The notes: generated by a model from the letters alone, not told the origin. A stretch of 64,000 nt of DNA from Vibrio breoganii (GCF_001677275.1 NZ_CP016179.1:1-64000), one strand, 5' to 3'. Numbered from the stretch's first letter, positions 44,403 to 53,263 are shown. Translations and numbers: made by a program.

Positions 44403-45581
44403 ATGAAAACAACACACAAGTTTAAATGGAATAACAACGACCTACGTGTCGCGTTCAATCAAGTAAGTAACATCGCTAAGTCTAAGGGTTCAGATTCGAA
44501 GATGTACGATGTGATTCAGTGCCACATCAGTGATGGTGCAGCACAATTGGAGTGCATCGGTCCTCATGGAACGATCTTCTCTGATTTCTTTGCTGTTGAC
44601 AGTAAAGAGGTATTGAATTTTTCGTTCTGCGTGGTGATCCCTAAGTTTAGAGGCTTTGTGGATTCTTGTAATATTTATAACGAGTCAATCGATGTAAATA
44701 TGACGTACGCAGTTGATGATGCTGACACTGTAAAGGTGACTGGTAGATTCAAGAAAAAAACAGTCACTATGACCTCACCAGCGCAGACAATGCCTAGTGA
44801 GAAAACCTTTTTGAATGAGCCGGATTCAACGATTAGAGTGAATCGCAAGGATCTGATTGCGTCACTTACCGCTATCGCTCCTGCGTGTGCTTCGGGCACT
44901 ACCAAAATGCCGAGTCTGAGAGGTGTGAACCTCTGGATGGAAGCAGGGCGTTTGAGCATGGTGGGTTCGGATACCCATATACTCATTTATCGTTCAATAG
45001 CAGTGGAGCATTTTGAAGGTGAAACTTCAGGGTGCGTTATCGTTGCAGGTACCGCGCAGTTGCTGTCGCAGCTTCTCAATTCTTATGTAACAGATGAGAT
45101 TGTTGAGATTCAGTTCAGTATGACCAAATTGGTTCTGCGAAGCCCTTACGGCTTAACTGTATCTTTGAAGCTGATTGGTGAGCAGTTGGTGCCAGCGAAT
45201 CCGATAATCGGGAAGACCAGAGACCATAATGTGGTCACGGTCGACCGAGCGGAGTTGCTAGGTTCTTGCAAATTGCTTGGGCGCTCAAGCCCGATCGCTA
45301 AAGTTTCGGTTGAGAGTGATAAGCTCAGATTGGAACCTAGCTATCACGGCGATCTCCGAGGGACAGATCAGTCCTTTGAGTCGGTTGCTGAAATGGCACT
45401 TGAGAATCAAAATGGCGCGAATCTGGAGGTGGGCATTGCCCTACATCAGTTAATGTTGGCTCTAGCGGTAACCAGTTCAGAGAGCGTGTCTTTGGGTGTG
45501 CTCTGCGGAAACTCTGCAATGACGGTTCGTTGTAATGACGATAAGACCTATATTGCCTTGGTTATGCCTTGTCGCCTGTAG
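44403..45581 (+). CDS. DNA polymerase III beta subunit-like sliding clamp
   Basis: The 392-aa protein has the three-domain layout of DnaN. Recognisable points are the middle-domain start IRVNRKDLIASLTAIAPACA, the LRGVNLWMEAGRLSMVGSDTHILIYRS strand-turn-strand region (LRGV...DGxxL..VATDGHRLA in DnaN) and a C-terminus ending LVMPCRL, which matches the DnaN C-terminal V.MP.R. pattern. Beta clamps tether DNA polymerases. The start at 44403 has GGAGAAAGG upstream; the longer frame lacks a good site. A clamp gene on a plasmid-like element next to a nuclease and AAA+ ATPase is unusual and suggests it loads its own enzymes. Confidence 0.75.
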   Translation: MKTTHKFKWNNNDLRVAFNQVSNIAKSKGSDSKMYDVIQCHISDGAAQLECIGPHGTIFSDFFAVDSKEVLNFSFCVVIPKFRGFVDSCNIYNESIDVNMTYAVDDADTVKVTGRFKKKTVTMTSPAQTMPSEKTFLNEPDSTIRVNRKDLIASLTAIAPACASGTTKMPSLRGVNLWMEAGRLSMVGSDTHILIYRSIAVEHFEGETSGCVIVAGTAQLLSQLLNSYVTDEIVEIQFSMTKLVLRSPYGLTVSLKLIGEQLVPANPIIGKTRDHNVVTVDRAELLGSCKLLGRSSPIAKVSVESDKLRLEPSYHGDLRGTDQSFESVAEMALENQNGANLEVGIALHQLMLALAVTSSESVSLGVLCGNSAMTVRCNDDKTYIALVMPCRL

Positions 45582-45589
45582 GGGGGTGT

Positions 45590-45994
45590 ATGAATGAGTA
45601 TCAAGCAAGGCTGAGTAGAACTCAGTTGGTGGGAGAGCTTATTGATCAACTGGACGTTGCAGACGTTGAGACCTTACGTAAGGTTGCACAGAATGTGTTT
45701 GGCTATCAATTCGAAGTTGAGGTCAAAGACGATTTACCGTCGTTCGTGACTAAGCGAAAGCCGGATAAATACTGTGCATCTGGTGTAGGTCGAGTAGGAC
45801 CGTTGGGCAAGTACATTCAGTTGAAGGAGCCGCGAAATCAGAAAGCATTACGAATCGCTAGGAAACTAGTGAAGAGTGATCTGAGTCGTGCGTCTTTTGA
45901 TACTAAATTACGCTTAGCTCTCATTGCTGAGGGGTGCGCTTTATCACAGCAAGAGTTCTTGGTGCTAGCTGCCGAGACTTACGCTGAAGGTTAG
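45590..45994 (+). CDS. Hypothetical protein, 134 aa
   Basis: Unrecognised. N-terminal helices (RLSRTQLVGELIDQLDVADVETLRKVAQNVFGYQ) precede a basic central segment (KRKPDKYCASGVGRVGPLGKYIQLKEPRNQKALRIARKLVKSD). The ATG at 45590 follows GGGGGTGT nine bases after the clamp stop, so it is likely in the same operon. Basic character is compatible with DNA binding, but no motif shows it. Confidence 0.55.
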   Translation: MNEYQARLSRTQLVGELIDQLDVADVETLRKVAQNVFGYQFEVEVKDDLPSFVTKRKPDKYCASGVGRVGPLGKYIQLKEPRNQKALRIARKLVKSDLSRASFDTKLRLALIAEGCALSQQEFLVLAAETYAEG

Positions 45995-46086
45995 CGTTCA
46001 AAAAGTTGAAAATCCATTTTGGGGTGTGTGAGGATAATACCAAGCCACCCCTAGACTTGAGCCTTAACCGGCCATAAGGACTATTT

Positions 46087-46260
46087 ATGTTAAGTGATTT
46101 GTTTCGAGGTCTCATGATGCTGTTGGGGATAATTGCACTCGTGTCGTACCTAAGTGGTCATGACGTGAATGCAACGGTGGGTAATTCAGTGAACGCTGTA
46201 TTGCCGATATTCGGATATCTGTGGTCACAGGTAGTTAATCTTATTCAGTCAGGCATTTAG
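46087..46260 (+). CDS. Small membrane protein, 57 aa
   Basis: A short gene with AAGGA before its ATG. It encodes an N-terminal hydrophobic helix (LMMLLGIIALVSYLSG) and a second moderately hydrophobic C-terminal helix (AVLPIFGYLWSQVVNLI). It comes just before conjugation genes and could be a small transfer-apparatus component; the family is unknown. A 32-aa gene follows after nine bases. Confidence 0.5.
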   Translation: MLSDLFRGLMMLLGIIALVSYLSGHDVNATVGNSVNAVLPIFGYLWSQVVNLIQSGI

Positions 46261-46269
46261 GAGATAAAT

Positions 46270-46368
46270 ATGGTGTTAGATTTCCTTACATCAACAGGCA
46301 CAAAGAATCTGGTGAAATACTGGAATCAGAACTGCCCCAAAAAGAAGCAAGGTGATAAGGCGGCTTAA
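46270..46368 (+). CDS. Small basic peptide, 32 aa
   Basis: GGAG precedes the ATG at 46270. The peptide is MVLDFLTSTGTKNLVKYWNQ followed by twelve mostly basic residues. It is tightly linked to the 57-aa gene and followed by a terminator, which supports a real transcript end here. No function is visible. Confidence 0.4.
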   Translation: MVLDFLTSTGTKNLVKYWNQNCPKKKQGDKAA

Positions 46369-46389
46369 GAGTTGTCTATCAAACTTATA

Positions 46390-46419
46390 AAAAGGTCAGC
46401 ATTTCGCTGGCCTTTTTTC
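46390..46419 (+). terminator. Hairpin terminator
   Basis: AAGGTCAGC pairs with GCTGGCCTT (one wobble) around ATTTC, followed by a T-run. Confidence 0.8.
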
Positions 46420-46507
46420 TTGCCCGGAAGAAAAACACAACACTGGCGTTGATAAGGCACTGGTTTCGCTATTTGGGGTAATTGGACTTATTTATAGCGG
46501 TGTCGAT

Positions 46508-47926
46508 GTGTTTAAAGTTAAGAAGAAATTAGTTTTGGTTGCCTTGTTAAGTGGGATAGGTGCGGTATCAACTGCAGCCAATGCCACGATATTGTCGGCG
46601 GCCGAACGAGCTCAGTTACAGCTAGAGTTTACCGCGGCTACACAGACTAGCGGTAGCGATTATGTGTACACGCCAGATAGGGCGTCCTTTACGATTATTG
46701 GCGGCAGAGTTAGTGGTTTGGATCGCTGTAATGGTGATCCGAAATTTACGATTACCAATGCGTTCACTGACGGAACCTTTAAGCGAATGTGGGATAACGC
46801 TCAAGCTGCAATATCCGGATTGGCTAGTGATTTGCCTGCTTATCTGGTGGCGCTCTATCTAGAGAAAAGTAATCCCCATTTGATGGGCCTTTTAAAGAAT
46901 GGCATGGATTTGGGTATGGAAGACTATCTCTCCGGTATCGCGTCTTGTGAGGCGATTGGTAATGCGATTACCGACTCTTACCCTAATGATGTGAATGAGT
47001 GGGCGAGACAGGAACGTTTTGAGCGATTCATATCGAATTCGACCTGTGTGCCAGATTCAGATGGTCAGATTGATTCAGATGAATGTTATAGCAATACCGC
47101 TCCACGCGGTTATTCGAAGTCGGTTGAAGATATCTTGCGAGAAGGCAGGGAACAGGCGGGTAAGCTTGGTATTAACTGGTTTGGTGGTAAGGCTGGTGGA
47201 GAGAGCACAGACGATATTATCGTAGTTTCAGATTCTATGAGGATTGGTCAGTGTCTAATGCGTGGCATTAGCGTTCCTAGGTGTAAGCGAATGACCCCAG
47301 AAGAAGTCTCAGCTGAGGGGGATGTGCCAAACCAAACAGATTTAGAAAAGTGGTTAAACAGAGACGGCAAGGAAACGATGCATGCGGCGCGAGTTATCTT
47401 GGGTGAGCAGTATCTGAAAATCTGTGATGGTTGTGAGAACTTCAATGAAATGGGTGTGGGCTCAGAAGAGTACCTAAAAATGCATCACAAGGTGGTGTTT
47501 GAAACGCTAATGCAACTCTATCACCGAGCGCCAAGTCAGTTGACTGATGAGCAGTATAAGTCAGTGAGTGCTGTTGGGGTGATTGATGTTACCTATGAGT
47601 ATTTTGAGGCATTGAAGTCTCTTGAGTCTGATAAGGACATGCAGGAGCTGTATATGTCTGGTCTAGCGTATGACGTTTCTTATCACAGAACTATCGCTCA
47701 GATGGGTCTGATTAGGCAGTCGCTAATGGTTACCCAGTTACATGACGCGTCTCAGCCTGATGGCGGTCACATGAGCGAGAAAATTCAATACTTTATCGAT
47801 ATTTTGGATTATGAGCGAACGCGCCTGATTGAGAATGCTCAAGGTCGAGGTTATTCGCCATTCAAGTATTCGAGAATGCTATTGGATGTGCTAGGTCCTA
47901 AGTCTGTTTCACTTCTAGGTAAATAA
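46508..47926 (+). CDS. ICE conjugation protein, TIGR03755-like
   Basis: Exported protein of 472 aa with a signal peptide (KKLVLVALLSGIGAVSTAANA). The body resembles the PFL_4711/TIGR03755 family of G-type integrative conjugative elements: NGDPKFTITNAFTDGTFKRMWDN-like start, conserved cysteine pairs (RCNGD, ASCEAIGNAI, CVPDSDGQIDSDEC, QCLMRG...CKRM, CDGC) and a YFIDILDYERTRLIE-like end. In those elements this gene precedes traG-like genes, as here. It probably acts in the periplasm as part of the mating apparatus. GTG start. Confidence 0.7.
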   Translation: MFKVKKKLVLVALLSGIGAVSTAANATILSAAERAQLQLEFTAATQTSGSDYVYTPDRASFTIIGGRVSGLDRCNGDPKFTITNAFTDGTFKRMWDNAQAAISGLASDLPAYLVALYLEKSNPHLMGLLKNGMDLGMEDYLSGIASCEAIGNAITDSYPNDVNEWARQERFERFISNSTCVPDSDGQIDSDECYSNTAPRGYSKSVEDILREGREQAGKLGINWFGGKAGGESTDDIIVVSDSMRIGQCLMRGISVPRCKRMTPEEVSAEGDVPNQTDLEKWLNRDGKETMHAARVILGEQYLKICDGCENFNEMGVGSEEYLKMHHKVVFETLMQLYHRAPSQLTDEQYKSVSAVGVIDVTYEYFEALKSLESDKDMQELYMSGLAYDVSYHRTIAQMGLIRQSLMVTQLHDASQPDGGHMSEKIQYFIDILDYERTRLIENAQGRGYSPFKYSRMLLDVLGPKSVSLLGK

Positions 47927-47929
47927 CTT

Positions 47930-49582
47930 ATGGTGGTAGTTTCAGATCCGACAGCGCTAGTGATTTTGCCAACGGCAATGACGCTGGCGGCGGCAGTCTT
48001 CGACTTAATAGCCAAGCTTAACCTTTGGTTACTTCCTGTCATCTACGTGATAATCGTTGAGTCAATGAAATCGCGCACCATGGGTGCAGATGAGGGTGTT
48101 GCCCAACTCTATGCGATGAAGAAAATAGAGAAGACACTATTGTGGTTCTTCCTGGTGATCTTCTTGTTCATGATTCCTGTTACGAGCTCGCAAGGAACCC
48201 GCTTGGCGGGTTTTGCTTGTGGGCCAGAGATCTCTTCCTTTGCAACTCCTGATAATCCAATCGAGCGTTCGGTAAGTAACCCGACAGTGAAACTCCCTGT
48301 GGGTTATGCGTTAGTGAATAATCTAAGTCAGGCTATTGGTGGTTCACTGTCAGGGATGATGCCTTGTGGGGCGTCATCAAGGATAGAGTCTACCAAAGTA
48401 ATGGAAGCGATCCGTATGCCAGACAATCACCATACGCCAGAACTCAAGGTCTTTGCTGAGAAATGTTATTTCAATGCAAGGAGGAGATTGGCAAATGCAG
48501 TTGATCAGGATCGCGTATTCGCAAGCTATGACCCAACTGATGTAAAGGCTGGTTTGTTCTTTGGGCAAGCAATGAAACGTGTCTATACAGGTACGTTTAC
48601 TAACGACGGTCGAAGGTATGAACCGCTGACATTCTCAGTACATCGTGACGCATACACAGGGCCGACAACAGATTTCTATATTGCTAGACACGCTGACGAT
48701 CGCTTGGTGAATGAGCATCGCGTCTTCTGTGATGCAGGGTCAAATTACTACCGCAGTATCATGCACGATATGTTTTCCTCAGAATTGGAGCGTGAATACA
48801 AACTGGTTCATAACTATCGCTCCGCCTATCCAGATCGTACGGGGTACTACGTGACCCCAACGGAAACTAAAGATTACCTGTCGGAAAGTATATTGTTGAA
48901 TCACTCCACGGTGTCAGGGGAATTCAAAGAGAAATTCTTAAAGACCGTCTCAGAGCTATTCGTTATTAATCCTAAAGAAACGGCCCTGGATGTATCACTA
49001 GAGCGCTTAAAGCCCACTCAAATGGGTGACCACGTCAGTGAAGAGCTTCTTCCTGTCTACGATCATCATTTCCTCAAAGAATTCGTGGTGACCCTTGGTG
49101 CTGCCCTGGCGGGATTGAAGGCTACTTTGTTGGAAGAGTCATTCTTTGCAATGGTTCCTGTTGCTTTGGTCATGCTGTCCGCTGTGGTCGTTGTAGCCTC
49201 GCCTCTCATGCTGGTCGTCTCTGGTTACAAAATGAGTGTTCTTTTGAATACATGTGCAATCTTGTTCTTCGCAGCAACCGCGCCATACATCTTAAATATT
49301 GGGTATGCGATGGGTTCTACCCTCCAAGCGATAGGGGATAGTGTCTACGGTATGTCCGGCACCACCTATGATGCGCATGGTTTGGTTTTCCAGTATATGG
49401 GGGCGATGACATCGATAGTAATTATGTTCGTTTGGGCCGGTTTCTGCATGATGATCGGGATGAACTTAGGTGGGTTCTTGAATGCCTTGTTGGGTGAGCA
49501 TGTACTAGGTGCAGGTCGAGAAGCCTTCAATATGGGCAAGAAAGGCCTAGACGTCGCTGCTAAAGCGTTCAAGAAAAATTAG
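47930..49582 (+). CDS. TraG N-terminal-domain mating protein, copy 1
   Basis: Polytopic inner-membrane protein of 550 aa. N-terminal segments (LNLWLLPVIYVIIVESMKSR, TLLWFFLVIFLFMIPVTS) and a cluster near residues 395-500 (FFAMVPVALVMLSAVVVVASPLMLVVSGYK, LLNTCAILFFAATAPYILNIGYAM) flank a periplasmic domain with cysteines. This is the TraG_N layout involved in mating-pair stabilisation. It is a paralogue of the next gene and starts three bases after the preceding stop. Confidence 0.75.
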   Translation: MVVVSDPTALVILPTAMTLAAAVFDLIAKLNLWLLPVIYVIIVESMKSRTMGADEGVAQLYAMKKIEKTLLWFFLVIFLFMIPVTSSQGTRLAGFACGPEISSFATPDNPIERSVSNPTVKLPVGYALVNNLSQAIGGSLSGMMPCGASSRIESTKVMEAIRMPDNHHTPELKVFAEKCYFNARRRLANAVDQDRVFASYDPTDVKAGLFFGQAMKRVYTGTFTNDGRRYEPLTFSVHRDAYTGPTTDFYIARHADDRLVNEHRVFCDAGSNYYRSIMHDMFSSELEREYKLVHNYRSAYPDRTGYYVTPTETKDYLSESILLNHSTVSGEFKEKFLKTVSELFVINPKETALDVSLERLKPTQMGDHVSEELLPVYDHHFLKEFVVTLGAALAGLKATLLEESFFAMVPVALVMLSAVVVVASPLMLVVSGYKMSVLLNTCAILFFAATAPYILNIGYAMGSTLQAIGDSVYGMSGTTYDAHGLVFQYMGAMTSIVIMFVWAGFCMMIGMNLGGFLNALLGEHVLGAGREAFNMGKKGLDVAAKAFKKN

Positions 49583-49601
49583 AGAGTAGAGGTAACATAG
49601 A

Positions 49602-51302
49602 ATGATTATTAGTGAAGCTTCTGCTTTGTATTTGATTCCATTTGGAATGACGTTAGGTGCTAATGCCTATGAGCTACTGGCTCAGACAAACCTGTATCTG
49701 GTGCCGATTATATTCATCATTATTGCTGAAAGTATGTCGTCTCGAGCGCAAGGTTTGGATGAGGGTAGTCCCGCGTCTTTGGCTCTAAGGAATATTGAGG
49801 TTCGATTGCTGTCAGTGTTCTTTATTCTGTGGTTGTGCGTGATGCCTTTGTCATCCGCACCAAGCTATGAGTTCAAGAAGTATTCGTGCGCTGTAGATAA
49901 CTCAGTTATGCAAGGGGCAAGAACGGTTGAGGATGTTCGTCCTGCAACCGATCTGACTATATTCGGTAACCACAACACAAGCCTAATGTTTGGATTGGTG
50001 AATAACATTAGCCAAGCTCTGAACGGCGCGCTGATTTCTCAAATCCCATGTTCGCAAGGCGCAGACTTAAGTTACCTGTCGAGGCTGGTTGATTTGGCTG
50101 TTCCAGGAAATAGAACTGTACGAGCGCAAGCCGCTACATTCCATGAAACGTGTTATGTGCCTGCTGTGAAGGCTTTAGAACGAGCTCAATCAACTAACTC
50201 TATGGGTTCAGTGCCAAGGCCGGACGATAACTCGTTAACGCTAATGGCACAGAAGCAATACTTTGGCTTCAATTCACCACAGATGAGAATGATCTATCAG
50301 AATGCACTTCAAAATGGTGCTGTGTCTGAAATGTATATGACGGTGCCTGAAAACTGGCTTGGTGAGTCTACTCCAGGAAGTCTGCAGTCCTGTGCAACGG
50401 TGGCCGGTGAGTTGGATGATGCTATCTATCTGAGTCTGGATGAGTCGTTTGAAGCTGGCGCTAGTATTGGTAATGACGGTACTGGCGGTGGTATGGGTAC
50501 TACGACTGTTGATGTGCAGAGGATCCTTAGAGATTTCTTTAATCTCTATGGGCAGGTTACTGATGTGGATGTTCGAAGAGAACTGACACAGTTGGGCTAT
50601 GTAAACTCGCTTGCTGATAGCTCTTTGCTTCAGACGGATGAAGGTAAACTGTTAGGCCAACAAGCATCTGCGTGGACAAAGAAGAGTGTTGATACGCTTA
50701 CTGATATAACGACAGCGGAAAGGGTTGCGGGTATTGGTTCGGCAGGTCAGGCGTTAAAATCTGGGCTTCTAAATGTTGGTGGCGCTTACTTCGCGGTTAA
50801 ACAGTCAATCATATCCTCTGGTGCTATGTACCTAATCCCTTTGGGGGTCAGTGTAATTCAATCAGTGATATTGGCTATGGGAGCATTGATTATCGTGCTG
50901 TCAGGGTATAAGCCAAAGGTCGTTTTCTCGCTAGCTCTAACCTATTTTACGATTACTTTGGTGCCGTTTTGGCTAAATGTCGGGGTCTATCTGCAGACCA
51001 TTTTGGTGTCATACGGATCTCAACCAGATGTGGAGAGCAAATATTTCAGTAATGAGATTATTGGCTACATATTTATTCTTGGTACTCCAGCTCTGTGGGT
51101 GGCAATAATGCAAACGGTCGGTAGTGCGGCGGCTGGTGGGTTCGCATCAGTGGCGAGTGCAGCAAACTCCATTGGTGAAAATGCTATTGCTGGTGCTCAG
51201 TTGGGTACGTCCCAAGTTAAGAAAGGTTTTGCGGCGGGTGAGGCGCAGCAGAGAAAAAGTGAAAAAGAAGAGAAGATGAGGTTAGGTAGGGGAAATACCT
51301 AG
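49602..51302 (+). CDS. TraG N-terminal-domain mating protein, copy 2
   Basis: A 566-aa paralogue of the preceding product with the same membrane layout. Shared features are LVPIIFIIIAESMSSRAQGLDEG (ESMKSRTMGADEG in copy 1), MPLSSAPSYEFKKYSC, NNISQALNGALISQIPCS (NNLSQAIGGSLSGMMPCG) and the late AMGALIIVLSGYK segment. The C-terminal tail is soluble and Gln/Lys-rich. The central periplasmic part is quite different between the two, suggesting an old duplication with division of labour. Confidence 0.75.
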   Translation: MIISEASALYLIPFGMTLGANAYELLAQTNLYLVPIIFIIIAESMSSRAQGLDEGSPASLALRNIEVRLLSVFFILWLCVMPLSSAPSYEFKKYSCAVDNSVMQGARTVEDVRPATDLTIFGNHNTSLMFGLVNNISQALNGALISQIPCSQGADLSYLSRLVDLAVPGNRTVRAQAATFHETCYVPAVKALERAQSTNSMGSVPRPDDNSLTLMAQKQYFGFNSPQMRMIYQNALQNGAVSEMYMTVPENWLGESTPGSLQSCATVAGELDDAIYLSLDESFEAGASIGNDGTGGGMGTTTVDVQRILRDFFNLYGQVTDVDVRRELTQLGYVNSLADSSLLQTDEGKLLGQQASAWTKKSVDTLTDITTAERVAGIGSAGQALKSGLLNVGGAYFAVKQSIISSGAMYLIPLGVSVIQSVILAMGALIIVLSGYKPKVVFSLALTYFTITLVPFWLNVGVYLQTILVSYGSQPDVESKYFSNEIIGYIFILGTPALWVAIMQTVGSAAAGGFASVASAANSIGENAIAGAQLGTSQVKKGFAAGEAQQRKSEKEEKMRLGRGNT

Positions 51303-51319
51303 CGTTCTAATCGATATTT

Positions 51320-51353
51320 GGGGTGGTGCTGTTTAGGTGCCACCCTTTTTTTA
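51320..51353 (+). terminator. Terminator of the TraG_N pair
   Basis: GGGTGG pairs with CCACCC around a 13-base loop, followed by TTTTTTT. Confidence 0.8.
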
Positions 51354-51429
51354 TCTGCGTTCAAAAAGTTGATTATGTTGGTGTTACTTCGGTAATTTGG
51401 TTCAAGAGAAACAGGGAGGAGGTTGGGCG

Positions 51430-51936
51430 GTGCTGTATCAGAATGAGGTGGTTCGGTTTTGTAGTAAATCGGCGGTGTTGTTTGCTCTGCGAGATGCTAA
51501 GCAGACTGAGAAGCTACGACGCATGAATGGCGAAAAAGCCCATTTACAGACGGTGTTTATGGAGTTTGCGGATATTACCGAGGGAGCTTCGGGTAGGGAA
51601 GGTCGGTGGAGTAGTAAGGTGGTGTTTGCTCTATCGGAGAACGAGTTAATACAGTTTGGGCAGTGGTTGTTGGGTCGATTTAAAGGGCAAATAGAGATTG
51701 GTCCGCATCATGGGAAGATTTTGTACCTTGAGAGTAACTTGGAGAGTGGGACGTTTGGCGTAAGGCTAGCAAACGGGAAAAGGAGTGATGGGGGAGTTGT
51801 ACATAGTGTGTATCTTCCACAGACGGTTGTATTTCGTGTGATGCCGTTGGTTCTAAGAGCGTTGTCATCGCTAACGTTACTGTCTACACAGGAAGTGTTG
51901 ATTATGTTGCGAGGAATGCCGTTAGCTTCAAGATAA
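51430..51936 (+). CDS. Hypothetical protein, 168 aa
   Basis: Unrecognised. The GTG at 51430 is chosen because GGGAGGAGG lies seven bases upstream; earlier in-frame starts lack a site. The product has a basic N-terminal helix (LFALRDAKQTEKLRRMNGEK) and a beta-rich middle (GKILYLESNLESGTFGVRLANG). It stands after a terminator and before a pair of palindromes, so it probably has its own promoter. Confidence 0.5.
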   Translation: MLYQNEVVRFCSKSAVLFALRDAKQTEKLRRMNGEKAHLQTVFMEFADITEGASGREGRWSSKVVFALSENELIQFGQWLLGRFKGQIEIGPHHGKILYLESNLESGTFGVRLANGKRSDGGVVHSVYLPQTVVFRVMPLVLRALSSLTLLSTQEVLIMLRGMPLASR

Positions 51937-51939
51937 AGA

Positions 51940-51974
51940 AATTTCACGTGTCGTGAAATTGTCGGATATCCGAC
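51940..51974. promoter_or_regulatory. Double palindrome upstream of the zinc-finger gene
   Basis: AATTTCACG and CGTGAAATT form a perfect 9-base inverted repeat with a TGT spacer (51940-51960). It is followed immediately by the perfect palindrome GTCGGATATCCGAC (51961-51974). Both lie between the stop at 51936 and the likely start at 52010, where an operator would be expected. Confidence 0.5.
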
Positions 51975-52009
51975 TTACTAATGCCGTAAAGGCAATGAAG
52001 GAAACACTT

Positions 52010-52717
52010 ATGGCTCAAAAAGAAAAACAAGGCACACCAGTTACGTTTTGTGAGAAGCGTAGAAAGCGGATGTTTAGAAAGGTTAAACACCTGTTTAAAT
52101 CGCAAGTGGATGCTGAGCCCACTTCACGCTTTGAAGCGAACGGGTCGCGCGTTATTGAGTACCTCGATTGTTACTTTGGGATGTTGGGTAAGCCTAACAT
52201 TGATGAGTTGAGTGAGGAGGATGTCGTGCTCGTTCAGAATGGACTTAACGCTGAATCTGCGGATTATTCTCTAGCCTATTACGTTGGTGAGATCATCAAA
52301 AGCTACATTGCAAAAACAGAACCTAAAGTATTTGAGGGTCTTAAATGCAAGTGTGTTTGTGGTGGGACGTACTCTCTTAACAGAAATCACTGGAACTATC
52401 GTTGTGATGAGTGCGGCTTGCTAGGTCGCAGTGACATGAATGGTATTCCAGAGAGTTTACCTGCTAGTAAAGAGGTGCGTGAGCGCCGAAATCAACTGCA
52501 TAGACGTATGGAAACGATTCTAGACAGTGGCTTTGTGCCGTGGTTTGCATCGTATGGTCATTTATATGACCTGGTTAGTTACCATAGTGGTATTCCAAAA
52601 GGGTACTGTCATATCGGTTGGTTGACAACGGTGGAACAGGTTGAGTCTTTTGATGCAGGACTATCTGCAATACAAAGACAATCAGCGTCTGCTTCGTTGG
52701 GTCTTTCGGTTTCTTAG
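52010..52717 (+). CDS. DUF3268-like zinc-finger protein, 235 aa
   Basis: A zinc-ribbon region (KCKCVCGGTYSLNRNHWNYRCDECGLLG, about residues 109-136) is followed by IPESLPASKEVRERRNQLHRRMETI and GIPKGYCHIGWLTTVEQV. That series resembles the zinc-finger-containing DUF3268 pattern (LA...E.R..R...H and CHIG). The start at 52010 is preferred for its AAGGAAA site; an in-frame GTG at 51953 would put the palindromes inside the gene. The function of the family is not known to me; it is common on plasmids and phages. Confidence 0.5.
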   Translation: MAQKEKQGTPVTFCEKRRKRMFRKVKHLFKSQVDAEPTSRFEANGSRVIEYLDCYFGMLGKPNIDELSEEDVVLVQNGLNAESADYSLAYYVGEIIKSYIAKTEPKVFEGLKCKCVCGGTYSLNRNHWNYRCDECGLLGRSDMNGIPESLPASKEVRERRNQLHRRMETILDSGFVPWFASYGHLYDLVSYHSGIPKGYCHIGWLTTVEQVESFDAGLSAIQRQSASASLGLSVS

Positions 52718-52740
52718 AGTGAGAATTTTAGGAGGCTGAT

Positions 52741-53259
52741 ATGGCTTTGAGAGTGAAAAGGTTGCATAAGGTTGATCTGCATGTCGTTAGTAGTTACATG
52801 GCGATTTTGCTAGATCCAGAGTCATTTGATGAGGTAGCGGTTGAGTCTGCTAGTTCGTTTATGGCTGGAGCGTATATACCTGCCGGCAGCGTCTTTGGGT
52901 TTCAGGAGATGATGCTCAAGGAGTCAGAGTCAGTGATTAAGCATCGCTTGACGCCAGGGCGGAACAGACCAAGGCCTTTAGGTGAGGTTAAGGATGTTCT
53001 TTGCTGGGTGTTCTCTGATGTAAATCAGGATCATGCATTCTCGTTTAAGAGTTGCGTTGAGACTGTTTATAGCTTGAATGCTGAGATGATACGTGGGAGT
53101 TATGCTCTCTATATATCTCGAATAGTGAATTCTAAAGCAGAGGAAATGGACCATCGCGTCCCTTTGTTTAAGAAGGTGCTGTCTTATATTAACGATGATG
53201 TAGATATGTCTTCTGGGGTGTTGAACTCCTCGGAGATGGCTGCAGAGTTAATGATCTAA
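52741..53259 (+). CDS. Hypothetical protein, 172 aa
   Basis: Unrecognised soluble protein. TAGGAGG precedes the ATG at a good distance, 23 bases after the previous stop, so the two genes are probably co-transcribed. It has no signal peptide, no membrane segment and no cysteine motif. A strong terminator follows. Confidence 0.55.
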   Translation: MALRVKRLHKVDLHVVSSYMAILLDPESFDEVAVESASSFMAGAYIPAGSVFGFQEMMLKESESVIKHRLTPGRNRPRPLGEVKDVLCWVFSDVNQDHAFSFKSCVETVYSLNAEMIRGSYALYISRIVNSKAEEMDHRVPLFKKVLSYINDDVDMSSGVLNSSEMAAELMI

Positions 53260-53263
53260 ACTT

